Assembly (NCBI GenBank): GCA_036504535.1
Contig: DASXUY010000039.1
Coordinates: forward strand, 62,001-126,000
Source of the DNA: JARLGU01 sp036504535
GTDB lineage: Bacteria > Armatimonadota > Armatimonadia > Armatimonadales > Capsulimonadaceae
Length of the DNA: 64,000 nucleotides
Direction: 5' to 3'
Made by a program: the position numbers and the translations under genes. How positions within the stretch are numbered: position 1 is the first letter of the stretch; the number at the start of each line of letters is the position of its first letter. Below, in pieces: positions 45,290-53,880 of the stretch. The notes beneath the pieces are model-generated. The model was not told the DNA's origin. It was given only the letters and a program-made list of their open reading frames with translations, and made no database searches.

Positions 45290-47950
45290 CTACTTACTGC
45301 TGTAGCGCCTAACATACATTTCGTTCGCTGTCGCACGCGCGGCGGCGATCAGTTCAGGGTACGGCGTGTCGGTGACACTCACGAATCCGATGTTGCCGTT
45401 TTCCCCGTCCATGCTTCGGCCCAAGAGCGGCTCATCCGTGTACTGGAACCAATGCGTGCCCACGAAACGCGGGTCGTCGAGGGCGGATCGAACGTAGTTG
45501 CGATATGCTTCACCGCGTTTCGTCTGGCTGCTGACCTGGATGAGACCAGCCTGGAACATTCCTCGGTCGAGGGCGCCGAAGTGGAACTCCCCTATGAGGA
45601 TTGGAGCGTCGACGCCGTCGATAATGTTCCATTGCTTTTGGTCGATGCCCATCGTGTACGTATCGAAGCTCACTACATCACACACTGCGGCGCACGCTTT
45701 GACGATCTCGGGTGTGCGGCCCGCGAACTTGCAGCCCAGGTACATGTGGTTGGGGTCGGCTTTCTTGAGACCGTCGCGGACTGCGGAGAAATACTTGAGG
45801 GCGTATGCAGACTCAAACTCGCTGAAGTCGGTCTGCTGGTCGGTTGTGTAGGTGGACTTCGCCTTGAACGATGGGCTAAGATCGTCCCACGACGCCAGCG
45901 TTGTGCCCCAGGCGGTGTTTAGCTTCGCGACATCTACGTACTTGGCTTTAAGCTTCTCGACAAGCGCCTGCTTCGCGGGGGACTTGTCAAGCGCCATCTT
46001 GAGCGTCGACAATGGGACCGAGTAGTGGCTGGGAGTCGGAGTGTCGCCGTTACCCCACGGCTGTTCGTTCGACACGAAATAGCCGATGCAGTACGGATCG
46101 TCCTTTGCTTTCGCCGCCTGCCCTGTCGTGGCCGCGGTCACGGCATCGGTGAACTTGGGGTCGTAGGGATCATCGAGCGGCCCGCCACCGGTGGCGATGG
46201 TGGCGTGTCCTCCACCGGGCCAAATGGTGCACGTGTAGGCGACTTTGCCGTTGGCGTTGAGATCCCAGGTCGAGAATGCACCGATGGTGTTGATCCCCCA
46301 TGAAGGGAGGCGGGAAAGAGTGACCGCTTTCCACGCGCTGAGGGAGTCGACGCCGTACTTGCGCTCGAGGTTAGCGCCGTAGAAGTTGACGGCATCTGCT
46401 TCGCGGACGGGGCCGGAGTATATCTGCGTGGTGTGCTTGATGTACTTCGACAGCAGGGGATCGGTAGCAGGGGCGACAGTGTACATTGCGTCGCGTCCGG
46501 TGATGTTGCTTGCGGCGGATGGGCCAACCGTGGTGATACCCGTCGAAAAGAAGAGGCGGCCATCGGGGTCAACGAGTGACCACTTGCCTTTGTACTTCTC
46601 GGTTCTGAAGAAGCCAGTCGCTTTCAACGTTGGCCCAGCTGCCCAGCCGCCATACTTGTCCCAGGCGGCAGGCCACGGGTTTGCCTTAAGGTCAGCGGCT
46701 TCGGCGACACGTTGGGCTACGAAGTCAGCCTGGGCGAGCACTTTTCCCGGCCACGTTTGCCGGGTGTATTGGCCATATTCGTCAACGAGTTTGGTGAGGT
46801 CCTGCTTCTCGCCGGGAACAGTTCGGAAGTTGTCCACGATCAGAGCCTTGTTCTCGGTAGGGCGGACCATAAAGACCTGGAATTCGGTGATGTGGCCGAT
46901 ATTGAAGCCGCCTGCGCCGCCTGACCCAACGCTCGCTGCGGTCCCGGTGGCGGGAAGGCCAGCCATACCGACAGACGCGGGGTCAACTCCGAAAGGGATC
47001 ATGAAATTCTTCGTCACGCCGGGGTCGATGACGGAGTTGCCGCTGCGGCTGCCCGCGCCGTCGTCGATGCGGGTGTAGAACGCGACAGGCTGGGCCATCG
47101 GATTGGTGACGTCGAACTGTATCCCGCTGTATCCCCTCAGGTCGAGCGGCTGTGCGTACTTGAACACGACACACGGGTAGACGGCAGGCTGAAACTCCAT
47201 CTTAAGGGCTTTTATGCCGTCGGTGGCGCCTGTTTTGTCCACGACGGCCGCTGTAGCGTTGGTGCCGGTCGGCGTCGCCGCGTCGGCGCTCCCTTCGAAG
47301 CTCAGCAGCAGTTTGCTTTCAGGCTTCAATGCGATGGGGGCGACGGGTGGCACGAGGCGCATGTTGTCGAAGATCAGCACCCTCGGTATGGCTGGCTTTA
47401 CGACGAAGATGTTGAACTGGACAATGTGCGACGGGGCAAACGGCGTACCTGGAGCCGGTCCGGTGTTGCGCATGAGCGTATAGCCCGCGAGCCCGCTCAT
47501 GTCGCCCGCGTTGAGGTCTGCATTGAACGGCATAAGGTACGTGACCGTTTTGCCAGGAAGGACTCGCCCTGCGCCTGTTCGGCTGTGCGTTGAGCCGTCG
47601 GAGTTCGGCGCATCGTCGATTCGCAAAGCGAAGGAAATGGGTTCAGCCCCGGGGTTGGTGACGTCGAAGGCAATTCCTCCGCCAGCGTGCCAGTCGTATG
47701 GCGTCGCAGGGTGGAACGTGACTCCGGGATAAGACGCGGGTGGGTTGAATGTCACCTGGAGCGCTTGTGCGCCGATGGTCGCGCCTGTCGCCGTTAGCTG
47801 TCCATCGGCGTGGTTATAGTTGGCGGCGGCAAGGTCGGTATCGGCCTCGAATGAGGTGATTGATATCGTTTGGGCGTCGGGGTCTGCGCCAAAACTAGGG
47901 AATGGCGATCCAACAAACAAGGCGGTGGCGAGGAGAAAACGGGTGTTCAT
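45290..47950 (-). CDS. Secreted GH50 beta-agarase-like protein
   Basis: An 886-aa protein with a signal peptide (MNTRFLLATALFVGSPFPSFGA). Two similar beta-sandwich modules (about 28-200 and 215-395) contain the paired motifs FDVTNPGAEPISFALRIDDA and FDVTNPMAQPVAFYTRIDDG. The GH50 barrel follows, with acid/base Glu629 in YFVSNEQPWGN and nucleophile Glu788 in LIGEFHFGALDRGMF, both signature sequences of GH50. GH50 enzymes are exo- or endo-beta-agarases, so an agarose-like or related galactan is expected. It is the middle gene of the LacI#3-controlled operon. Confidence 0.87.
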   Translation of the reverse strand: MNTRFLLATALFVGSPFPSFGADPDAQTISITSFEADTDLAAANYNHADGQLTATGATIGAQALQVTFNPPASYPGVTFHPATPYDWHAGGGIAFDVTNPGAEPISFALRIDDAPNSDGSTHSRTGAGRVLPGKTVTYLMPFNADLNAGDMSGLAGYTLMRNTGPAPGTPFAPSHIVQFNIFVVKPAIPRVLIFDNMRLVPPVAPIALKPESKLLLSFEGSADAATPTGTNATAAVVDKTGATDGIKALKMEFQPAVYPCVVFKYAQPLDLRGYSGIQFDVTNPMAQPVAFYTRIDDGAGSRSGNSVIDPGVTKNFMIPFGVDPASVGMAGLPATGTAASVGSGGAGGFNIGHITEFQVFMVRPTENKALIVDNFRTVPGEKQDLTKLVDEYGQYTRQTWPGKVLAQADFVAQRVAEAADLKANPWPAAWDKYGGWAAGPTLKATGFFRTEKYKGKWSLVDPDGRLFFSTGITTVGPSAASNITGRDAMYTVAPATDPLLSKYIKHTTQIYSGPVREADAVNFYGANLERKYGVDSLSAWKAVTLSRLPSWGINTIGAFSTWDLNANGKVAYTCTIWPGGGHATIATGGGPLDDPYDPKFTDAVTAATTGQAAKAKDDPYCIGYFVSNEQPWGNGDTPTPSHYSVPLSTLKMALDKSPAKQALVEKLKAKYVDVAKLNTAWGTTLASWDDLSPSFKAKSTYTTDQQTDFSEFESAYALKYFSAVRDGLKKADPNHMYLGCKFAGRTPEIVKACAAVCDVVSFDTYTMGIDQKQWNIIDGVDAPILIGEFHFGALDRGMFQAGLIQVSSQTKRGEAYRNYVRSALDDPRFVGTHWFQYTDEPLLGRSMDGENGNIGFVSVTDTPYPELIAAARATANEMYVRRYSSK

Positions 47951-48047
47951 TGCTCTGACTTTCTTGAGCTTGACGGAGCCGCCCTAGGCCCGGTGACGGA
48001 TGCTTGGGCGGAACAATGCGGTGACCGTTCCTACGGTCGTTTGGGCA

Positions 48048-48992
48048 CTACTGAACCGAGAATGTCACGGCATAGCTGTTGCTTACACCGAGCTGAGAGG
48101 TGGTCACGGGCGTTTTCGTTGCGGAGCAGCCTGAGGCGAATTGGTCGCAGGAGGACACTTTGGTCCACTGAAGATACTTGACGTGACCATCGGCGACAAG
48201 ATACATGTTGCCTGAGTCGCCAGGTGCGTTGAACACGTGCCGATGGGTGGCGACGGGCACGTCATAGTAAGCGACGCCGTTCGCGCCAGCGCCTGCGAAG
48301 CTCGTGTATCGATTGTCCACGGTATCTAGAGGGCCGTATCCTGTTTGAACTGCGGCGATAGGGAATTGAAGCAGGCTCGTCTTGTTAATTGTCGAACCAT
48401 TGCCTCCATCGCCTTGCACGCCCGTGGTGCTGTAGATTTGTGAGCCCTCGTAGAGGAGAACGGTGCTTGCGACCGCGCCAAAAGCACTCATTGGACACGG
48501 TTGCGCGCTCGCGGTACTCGTTGCCTTGTAGCCGCCGATGCCCTGGTTAGCGGGAGCATATGCGCCGTTTGGAAACGAACCTTCGGTATACGAAACGATA
48601 GGAAGCGAGAGGGTGCCGAGTTTTTTGGGCTGGGCGACGTCATCTGGACAGACATAGGAGGCCGCTGATTTGACGTAAGGGTAAATCTGAGCAGCCCATC
48701 CGTACCCGTTAAGCGCTACGGTCGCTGACCCGTTCGACGACCACGAGATTGCCGACGAAGCAGGGAAGTACTCGTCGTAATCCTGAACATATTGCAGATA
48801 AGCCAATCCGAGCTGCTTAAGGTTTGACGTGCAGGTCGTTTGGCGCGCCTTTTCGCGAGCCGTCGCGAACACGGGGAAAAGTATAGCTGCGAGTATAGCT
48901 ATGATAGCTATAACTACGAGAAGCTCGATCAAAGTGAAGCCGCGTCGCCTGTTCGTTTCAGCCGCGTTTCCATTATAAGTGAAATCAGACAT
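48048..48992 (-). CDS. DUF1559 pseudopilin-like protein #3
   Basis: A 314-aa protein with GGAG before the ATG. The prepilin leader is MSDFTYNGNAAETNRRRGFTLIELLVVIAIIAIL, with the FPVFATAREKARQTTCTSNLKQLGLAYLQY continuation. The C-terminus keeps the ADGHVKYLQW end, but the preceding histidine spacing is not the usual nine residues. It is the first gene of the operon with GH50 and GH16. Two imperfect hairpins occupy the 97-bp gap to the GH50 gene. Confidence 0.88.
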   Translation of the reverse strand: MSDFTYNGNAAETNRRRGFTLIELLVVIAIIAILAAILFPVFATAREKARQTTCTSNLKQLGLAYLQYVQDYDEYFPASSAISWSSNGSATVALNGYGWAAQIYPYVKSAASYVCPDDVAQPKKLGTLSLPIVSYTEGSFPNGAYAPANQGIGGYKATSTASAQPCPMSAFGAVASTVLLYEGSQIYSTTGVQGDGGNGSTINKTSLLQFPIAAVQTGYGPLDTVDNRYTSFAGAGANGVAYYDVPVATHRHVFNAPGDSGNMYLVADGHVKYLQWTKVSSCDQFASGCSATKTPVTTSQLGVSNSYAVTFSVQ

Positions 48993-49091
48993 CTCAGGTC
49001 TCCTTCAATTTACGTATTGCACAGGGCTCCGTGTATAAAATCTCACGAGCCATCGCAAATTAAGCTAATTTAGATGACATTGTATTGTATC

Positions 49092-49107
49092 GTTTAAGCG
49101 TTTAAAC
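49092..49107 (-). promoter_or_regulatory. LacI#3 operator at the pseudopilin-GH50-GH16 operon
   Basis: GTTTAAGCGTTTAAAC differs from the perfect palindrome at the lacI#3 leader by one base. TACAAT boxes lie just downstream on the minus strand, so bound repressor would cover the promoter. A good -35 is not evident, which may indicate activator dependence or a weak promoter. Confidence 0.7.
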
Positions 49108-49141
49108 GATCACTAAAACCTAACGCCGCAAGCGAGATCTA

Positions 49142-50179
49142 CTACGCTGGCCCCGCCGTTGACTGCCGCATTACGAGGGTCGGCGCCAACAATACTGGTT
49201 TGGCGGCGTCCTCGTGAACGCCTGTCTTTATCATTTCGATCAATAGCTTCGTCGCTTCCATTCCGATCTCGTGGAACGGCTGGCGAATGGTCGTCAGGTT
49301 GGGCGTTACATTGACGCACGCACCGATATCGTCGAACCCTACCACGGAAAGCTGGCCCGGAACGTCGACGCCGATCGACTTGGCTGCCTCGATGACACCG
49401 ATACCCATAATGTCGTTACCGGCAAATATTGCTGTGGGCGGCTCGGTCAAGCCGAGTAGCTGAATAGTCTGACCGGTCATCAAAGTTCCGCTGAAGTCCG
49501 ACTGGAGAACAAACTCGTCACGCACCGGAATGGCTGCGTGCTTCATGGCGTCGAGGTAGCCCTGCAAACGTGGTTTGTACGATGCGAGGTAATCGTTACC
49601 GGTGAGGTACGCAATGCGTCGATGGCCCAGCTTTATCAGATGCTCGGTCGCCATCCTTGCGCCAGCGTAGTTGTCGACGTCCACCATCGGCACCGCTGAC
49701 GGTCCTTCGGCAGATACGGCAACGGTTGGCACTCCAAGACCGTGCAGGCTGTCGAGGATATCGGATTCGAGCCGTGGGCCTATGACCAGGACGCCGTCAG
49801 TTCGTCCGTCGCGCAGACGTGGCGCGGAAATGGACGAGCCCATCCATGGCTCCGTGAAAAGCGTGATGTTCAGGCCATTGCTTTGCGCCTGCGTGACCAC
49901 GCCTTGCAGAATAGCCGATACGTATGTGTGGCTCAAGAACTCGACGGCATCAATTGCGCCCAGCGAGACGCCGAGCGTGTGAAGGCGCTTGCTCGACAGA
50001 CCCCGTGCGACCGCGCTGGGATGGTAACGCATTTCGCGAATAGCTGTTTGCACACGGAGCCGGGTATCGTCGCGCAGGACTCGCTTGCCGTTGATAACAT
50101 ACGAGACCGTCGCTTCGCTGACACCGCAAGCCGCAGCGATATCTTTAATTGTTGGCGGCTTATTGCCTAAGGTTCTCAT
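49142..50179 (-). CDS. LacI-family transcriptional regulator #3
   Basis: A 345-aa, full-length repressor. The HTH (TIKDIAAACGVSEATVSYVING), the hinge (YHPSAVARGLSSKRL) and the effector domain with LSVVGFDDIGACVNVTPNLTTIRQP are intact. It lies directly upstream of the pseudopilin-GH50-GH16 operon on the same strand. The palindrome GTTTAAGCGCTTAAAC in its own leader and a near-copy before the pseudopilin gene identify both as probable targets. The ligand is presumably a galactan fragment. Confidence 0.92.
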   Translation of the reverse strand: MRTLGNKPPTIKDIAAACGVSEATVSYVINGKRVLRDDTRLRVQTAIREMRYHPSAVARGLSSKRLHTLGVSLGAIDAVEFLSHTYVSAILQGVVTQAQSNGLNITLFTEPWMGSSISAPRLRDGRTDGVLVIGPRLESDILDSLHGLGVPTVAVSAEGPSAVPMVDVDNYAGARMATEHLIKLGHRRIAYLTGNDYLASYKPRLQGYLDAMKHAAIPVRDEFVLQSDFSGTLMTGQTIQLLGLTEPPTAIFAGNDIMGIGVIEAAKSIGVDVPGQLSVVGFDDIGACVNVTPNLTTIRQPFHEIGMEATKLLIEMIKTGVHEDAAKPVLLAPTLVMRQSTAGPA

Positions 50180-50193
50180 ACGTTACTTTGCTG

Positions 50194-50290
50194 GTTTAAG
50201 CGCTTAAACGATGCAATAACCAAACTGACTGGTCGGTTCAAGCGGGGTATCTTCTGAAACAAGTATACAAGCAACCCTAAAGACTGTCAA
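50194..50290 (-). promoter_or_regulatory. Promoter and operator of lacI#3
   Basis: Minus strand: TTGACA (50290-50285), 17 bp, TATACT (50267-50262). The perfect 16-bp palindrome GTTTAAGCGCTTAAAC (50194-50209) is in the leader 15 bp before the ATG. A weaker palindrome AACTGAC-TG-GTCGGTT (50223-50238) lies between. The arrangement predicts autoregulation. Confidence 0.75.
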
Positions 50291-50353
50291 TAACAAACTT
50301 GAAATTGATGTGCGGGAATTTTGGTTGGTGAGATGATTAGGCAATCTTGACGC

Positions 50354-50397
50354 ACAAAGTCCCGATCCGCAATAAAGGACGCGGATCGGGACTTTGT
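50354..50397. terminator. Strong terminator hairpin after the CBM-glycosidase gene
   Basis: A 17-bp perfect stem (left arm 50354-50370, right arm 50381-50397, core AAAGTCCCGATCCGC) with a 10-nt loop starts 4 bp beyond the stop codon. T-containing ends on both strands make it effective in either direction, isolating the LacI#3 and LacI#4 loci. Confidence 0.85.
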
Positions 50398-50400
50398 AAC

Positions 50401-52959
50401 TTAGCGGAGAATGTAGATCGGCTCGTTGCCGACGGCTAGCGTGTCCGTCGATGGCAGCGGATTGCCGATGGCGTCTAGCAGTTTCGCGCCCTTCGGGACT
50501 TTGATCGCGTGGTTGGCACCGTCATAGCTCCATACAACATCGACCTTAGCGGTTGGGCTGTGCGTGAATGTATAGCAATCGACCCCTGTAACTGGCTCAG
50601 TTCTCGCTGAGCACGGATCGCCGTCCACGAGGGCGGCGAGGACTGCTTGAGCTGCAATAACGGGCTTGATGGTGCGGTCATGCTCAAGGCCGATGAGGCC
50701 CGATTCGCCGTACAGAGGGTCGCTGTGCAGGGAGTAATAGAACAGGCGCTTCACTCCATATCCGATCTCGGTCACATTGAACCGGACAGCCTTGGCATAC
50801 TGAATCCGAGTTTCCGATTCGCTGCCGACGGGCCAGTAGAGTGACTGGACACCCTCCATTGGCGCCTCTTCGGTAACCCATCGGGGAGTCACCTTCCCGT
50901 AGAGCTTTTCGAACCCATCGTAAACCGCAGCATCGGTCGCGGCAGGCGATTTTGGCCCGCCGTACAGAGATGCGTAGTAATCATGAAACGAGAATTCATC
51001 GTACACGCTTGATCCGCCCGCCGCTTTCATAGCGGGATCGGTGAACGCTTCCCGGCTGCGGGCGGTGTCGATACCGATGATCGTTGCCGCCGGGTTGGCG
51101 GCTTTGGCTGCAACGTAGGCTAATTTCAAAAGCTTACCGTAAGTCTCTGGCGTCCCAGGTGAGAACTGGCGGCCCCACGGTTCGTTCCAAACTTCCCAGG
51201 TGTCGATACGACCCTTGTACCGCGTGGCGAGTTTTTCGACATAGCTCGTCCATTCGTCTTCAGCGTTTGGCGTGTCGACTGCGTTATAGTTGGCAAAGTA
51301 GCCATTTCGTGCTCTTGGCGTGACGCTCGCCCACACTGGCCCGCCGTCGAACATTCCAAGGACAGCCAGACCCGATTTAAGTGCGGCGTCGACGCCTTCG
51401 TCGTGAAACTCAAACTTGCCTGGAGCAGTTTCAACGGTTGGCCATTTGGTTACCCAGGTGGCATCGTGGATACGGCACCAGCGCGAACCGATAGCGCGGG
51501 AGAGCTGGAAGAACTCATTGGCGAGTGGGATATGCGCTCCGAAGTACGACTGCTCAGGTTTTAGTTCGCGGGGCCGTGGCAGCCGCGAAAACACCTGTTG
51601 GACGGCCTGCGATATGGGCTTACCATCGGCTGCGAAAAGCTGCGCGGTCACTTTGAACATGCCGCGCGGGTGCGCCGGATCGGGGGCGATTTTGATAGCG
51701 GCCGCCGACGCGGGCGCCGTCGGTAGCGTGGTCAGCTTCCCGTACATGTCCAAGCATGACAAGTGAATGGTCGCGCTTACGGGGACATTTGCAGCGGCGA
51801 CGCCGAGTATCGCTGGTTCCCCGTCGAAAAAGATGCCACCTGGTCGATTTACCGACAGCACCAATTCGGGGCTGGGGGCAGTAAACGCCATCGCGCCCTC
51901 GGAAAGCGATGCGCCGTCGATCCAGATCGTGCCGGGCCGCGACGTTGTAGACGTGACAATGATGCGCGTTGCTTCACCGAACGGGAGCGTTGTGGTGAGC
52001 GTTGCCTGCTGCCATTCCTTTGTGAGGCGGAGTGATGTCTTGTCGGTTGAGCCAAGCAATGTAAGTGCAGCTCCGCTGCCCTCAACGTCTGACTTAGCCC
52101 ATACTGTTGCAGTGTGCGCACGGCCAAAGTTGTACGTCACCAGCGGTGAGCCGAACGTTGCTACAGCTCCGCAGGGCAGGGTGATCTTCACGGATTGCTT
52201 CTGGTCGGCAGCGGTTGTAGCATCGACGACGGCGCGCGGATCGGTCATTTCGAAGGCGTTCATTTGCGATGGACCGCCGAGTCTAGCGCGAACGCTCCAT
52301 CCGCCACCAAACCCTGCTTCGAACGACCCGTCAGGCAGCATGTTGCCGACCTTTGCTGGGGCGTCGCTCGCGGACGAGGTGACATCGGTGAGAGACGCGT
52401 CGTCGATCAGCAGCGTCGACCCGATAGGCGGGTAGATCATGATGCTGTCTTTTGTGGTGTCTCCGGGCAGCGCCTGCACGGTGAGCTTGTGCCATTCACC
52501 GTCACAGGTCACAGTTTTCTGACCATAGGTTTTATACGGCGGGCCAGCCTGCCGCAATGCCATTCCTGCTTGAGCGCCACTCTGCCCCTTCACCCACATG
52601 GTGAATATGTAGATGTGATTGGCGACAAGCGGGACGAACTGCTGCATTTGAGCGCCGCCGCTGCGGACCTGCTTGACGGTAACCGATTGCGCTGACGACC
52701 CTCCGTGGACACCACTCTTCACTTCGGCGTATTCAATATCCACGTCGGCCCAGCTCGAGTTGTCATTCCAGCCATTGGCGACAGCGCCAGTTATGCTGCC
52801 TTTACCCCGTGTTGGTGCCAGCGGCGTATACGGCCCTTCGAAGCCGGGGTTCGTCACCATCTCGGCGGGAGCATCGGCGGCGCGGAGCGGTGAGGGCGCC
52901 AGCAGCGAGAAAGACGCCGTGAGTATGGCTGCTGCGATTTGAAAGGCTGATTTGGTCAT
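50401..52959 (-). CDS. Secreted glycosidase with CBM4/9-like modules (GH39-like barrel)
   Basis: An 852-aa protein with AAGGAA before the ATG and a signal peptide (FQIAAAILTASFSLLAPSPLRA). Two CBM4/9-like jelly rolls (NPGFEGPYTP... to IDDASLTDV, then DGSFEAGFGGGWS... to IWIDGASLSEG) occupy about 35-365. A clan-A barrel from about 460 has acid/base Glu593 in WEVWNEPWG and a nucleophile candidate Glu697/Glu698 in RWVTEEAPM. GH39-like enzymes act on xylosides, arabinosides and related glycosides; the exact family is uncertain. It is the last gene of the LacI#4 locus. Confidence 0.78.
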   Translation of the reverse strand: MTKSAFQIAAAILTASFSLLAPSPLRAADAPAEMVTNPGFEGPYTPLAPTRGKGSITGAVANGWNDNSSWADVDIEYAEVKSGVHGGSSAQSVTVKQVRSGGAQMQQFVPLVANHIYIFTMWVKGQSGAQAGMALRQAGPPYKTYGQKTVTCDGEWHKLTVQALPGDTTKDSIMIYPPIGSTLLIDDASLTDVTSSASDAPAKVGNMLPDGSFEAGFGGGWSVRARLGGPSQMNAFEMTDPRAVVDATTAADQKQSVKITLPCGAVATFGSPLVTYNFGRAHTATVWAKSDVEGSGAALTLLGSTDKTSLRLTKEWQQATLTTTLPFGEATRIIVTSTTSRPGTIWIDGASLSEGAMAFTAPSPELVLSVNRPGGIFFDGEPAILGVAAANVPVSATIHLSCLDMYGKLTTLPTAPASAAAIKIAPDPAHPRGMFKVTAQLFAADGKPISQAVQQVFSRLPRPRELKPEQSYFGAHIPLANEFFQLSRAIGSRWCRIHDATWVTKWPTVETAPGKFEFHDEGVDAALKSGLAVLGMFDGGPVWASVTPRARNGYFANYNAVDTPNAEDEWTSYVEKLATRYKGRIDTWEVWNEPWGRQFSPGTPETYGKLLKLAYVAAKAANPAATIIGIDTARSREAFTDPAMKAAGGSSVYDEFSFHDYYASLYGGPKSPAATDAAVYDGFEKLYGKVTPRWVTEEAPMEGVQSLYWPVGSESETRIQYAKAVRFNVTEIGYGVKRLFYYSLHSDPLYGESGLIGLEHDRTIKPVIAAQAVLAALVDGDPCSARTEPVTGVDCYTFTHSPTAKVDVVWSYDGANHAIKVPKGAKLLDAIGNPLPSTDTLAVGNEPIYILR

Positions 52960-52991
52960 GTCGTTCCTTAGGTTCCGAAGATAGCATAATG

Positions 52992-53014
52992 GCAGGCTGC
53001 TGCTCGCAGCCTGC
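52992..53014 (-). other. Intercistronic hairpin between pseudopilin #4 and the glycosidase
   Basis: GCAGGCTGC/GCAGCCTGC, a 9-bp perfect stem with a 5-nt loop, lies 35 bp after the pseudopilin stop and 33 bp before the glycosidase start. No T-run follows, so an mRNA-stabilising or attenuating element is more likely than a full terminator. Confidence 0.5.
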
Positions 53015-53049
53015 CGATTGAGGGAAATATCCAGGGTCGTGGTTTGCGC

Positions 53050-53817
53050 TTAGTCTGCGTCGGTGATCGTCCACGGTCCTTTTGCTGCGCAGATGGACCC
53101 AGTTCCGAACGTTTGCGCTGGCTGAAGCCATTTGACATGCGAGTCGGCGTAGAGATAGTTCCAGCCTCCCGAATGTCGCGGGACGCCGGGCATCGCTGTG
53201 TCCTGACCGTTCATCGCAGTCGCACAAGGCGGCGATGCCACAGTGATCGGGGTTCGCACGAACGATCCAGAGTTGTTTCCGAGGACATTCGCTGTCAGCG
53301 GGCATTCGACGAGCAGAAAAGTTGTAGTCGGCGCGGGCACCTTCGCCAGGGCAAGGCATCCCATATTGACTCCACCGCACCCGGTGGTTGTTCCCGCCAT
53401 CCCGAGGCCCGAGCCATAGGGATCACCCATGCTGTATGATCGCGCGGGCCACGATGTCACGGTGCGTACGACGGCATCGTCGGGACAATGAAAGACTGTC
53501 GGATCCGTGCCACCGGCGGTAGATACCTTGGTGCCGATATATGGCTGTATGCACAAATCCCAGGCAGTCGTTGCACTCCACGTTATCGGCAAGACCTCAT
53601 CGTAATCCTGACAGTACTGGGTAAAGCCGATTCCGAGCTGCCTCAAGTTACTGGCGCATGATGTTTGCCGCGCCTTCTCACGAGCCGTTGCAAACACCGG
53701 GAAGAGTATAGCTGCGAGTATAGCTATAATAGCTATAACTACTAATAGCTCGATAAGAGTGAATCCAGCGCGGCGCCGGACGGCATTCTTTGGAGCGACA
53801 AAATACTGCTGGTACAT
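53050..53817 (-). CDS. DUF1559 pseudopilin-like protein #4 (short)
   Basis: A 255-aa protein, the shortest of the five, with AAAGGAA before the ATG. The leader is RRRAGFTLIELLVVIAIIAIL with the usual FPVFATAREKARQTSCASNLRQLGIGFTQYCQDYDE. The C-terminal signature is degenerate: H-SGGWNYLYA-DS replaces H-X9-DG. It follows pseudopilin #5 by 63 bp and precedes the CBM-glycosidase by 90 bp on the same strand. Confidence 0.86.
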   Translation of the reverse strand: MYQQYFVAPKNAVRRRAGFTLIELLVVIAIIAILAAILFPVFATAREKARQTSCASNLRQLGIGFTQYCQDYDEVLPITWSATTAWDLCIQPYIGTKVSTAGGTDPTVFHCPDDAVVRTVTSWPARSYSMGDPYGSGLGMAGTTTGCGGVNMGCLALAKVPAPTTTFLLVECPLTANVLGNNSGSFVRTPITVASPPCATAMNGQDTAMPGVPRHSGGWNYLYADSHVKWLQPAQTFGTGSICAAKGPWTITDAD

Positions 53818-53880
53818 ACTCTTATTCCTTTCTTGTACCCCACACAGCTAAATTCTGTCCTAACTCGCCACATATCCGGA

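Noticed and set aside
46386..47078. A 230-codon plus-strand frame
   Set aside because: It is antisense to the GH50 gene; no domain and no upstream ribosome binding site.
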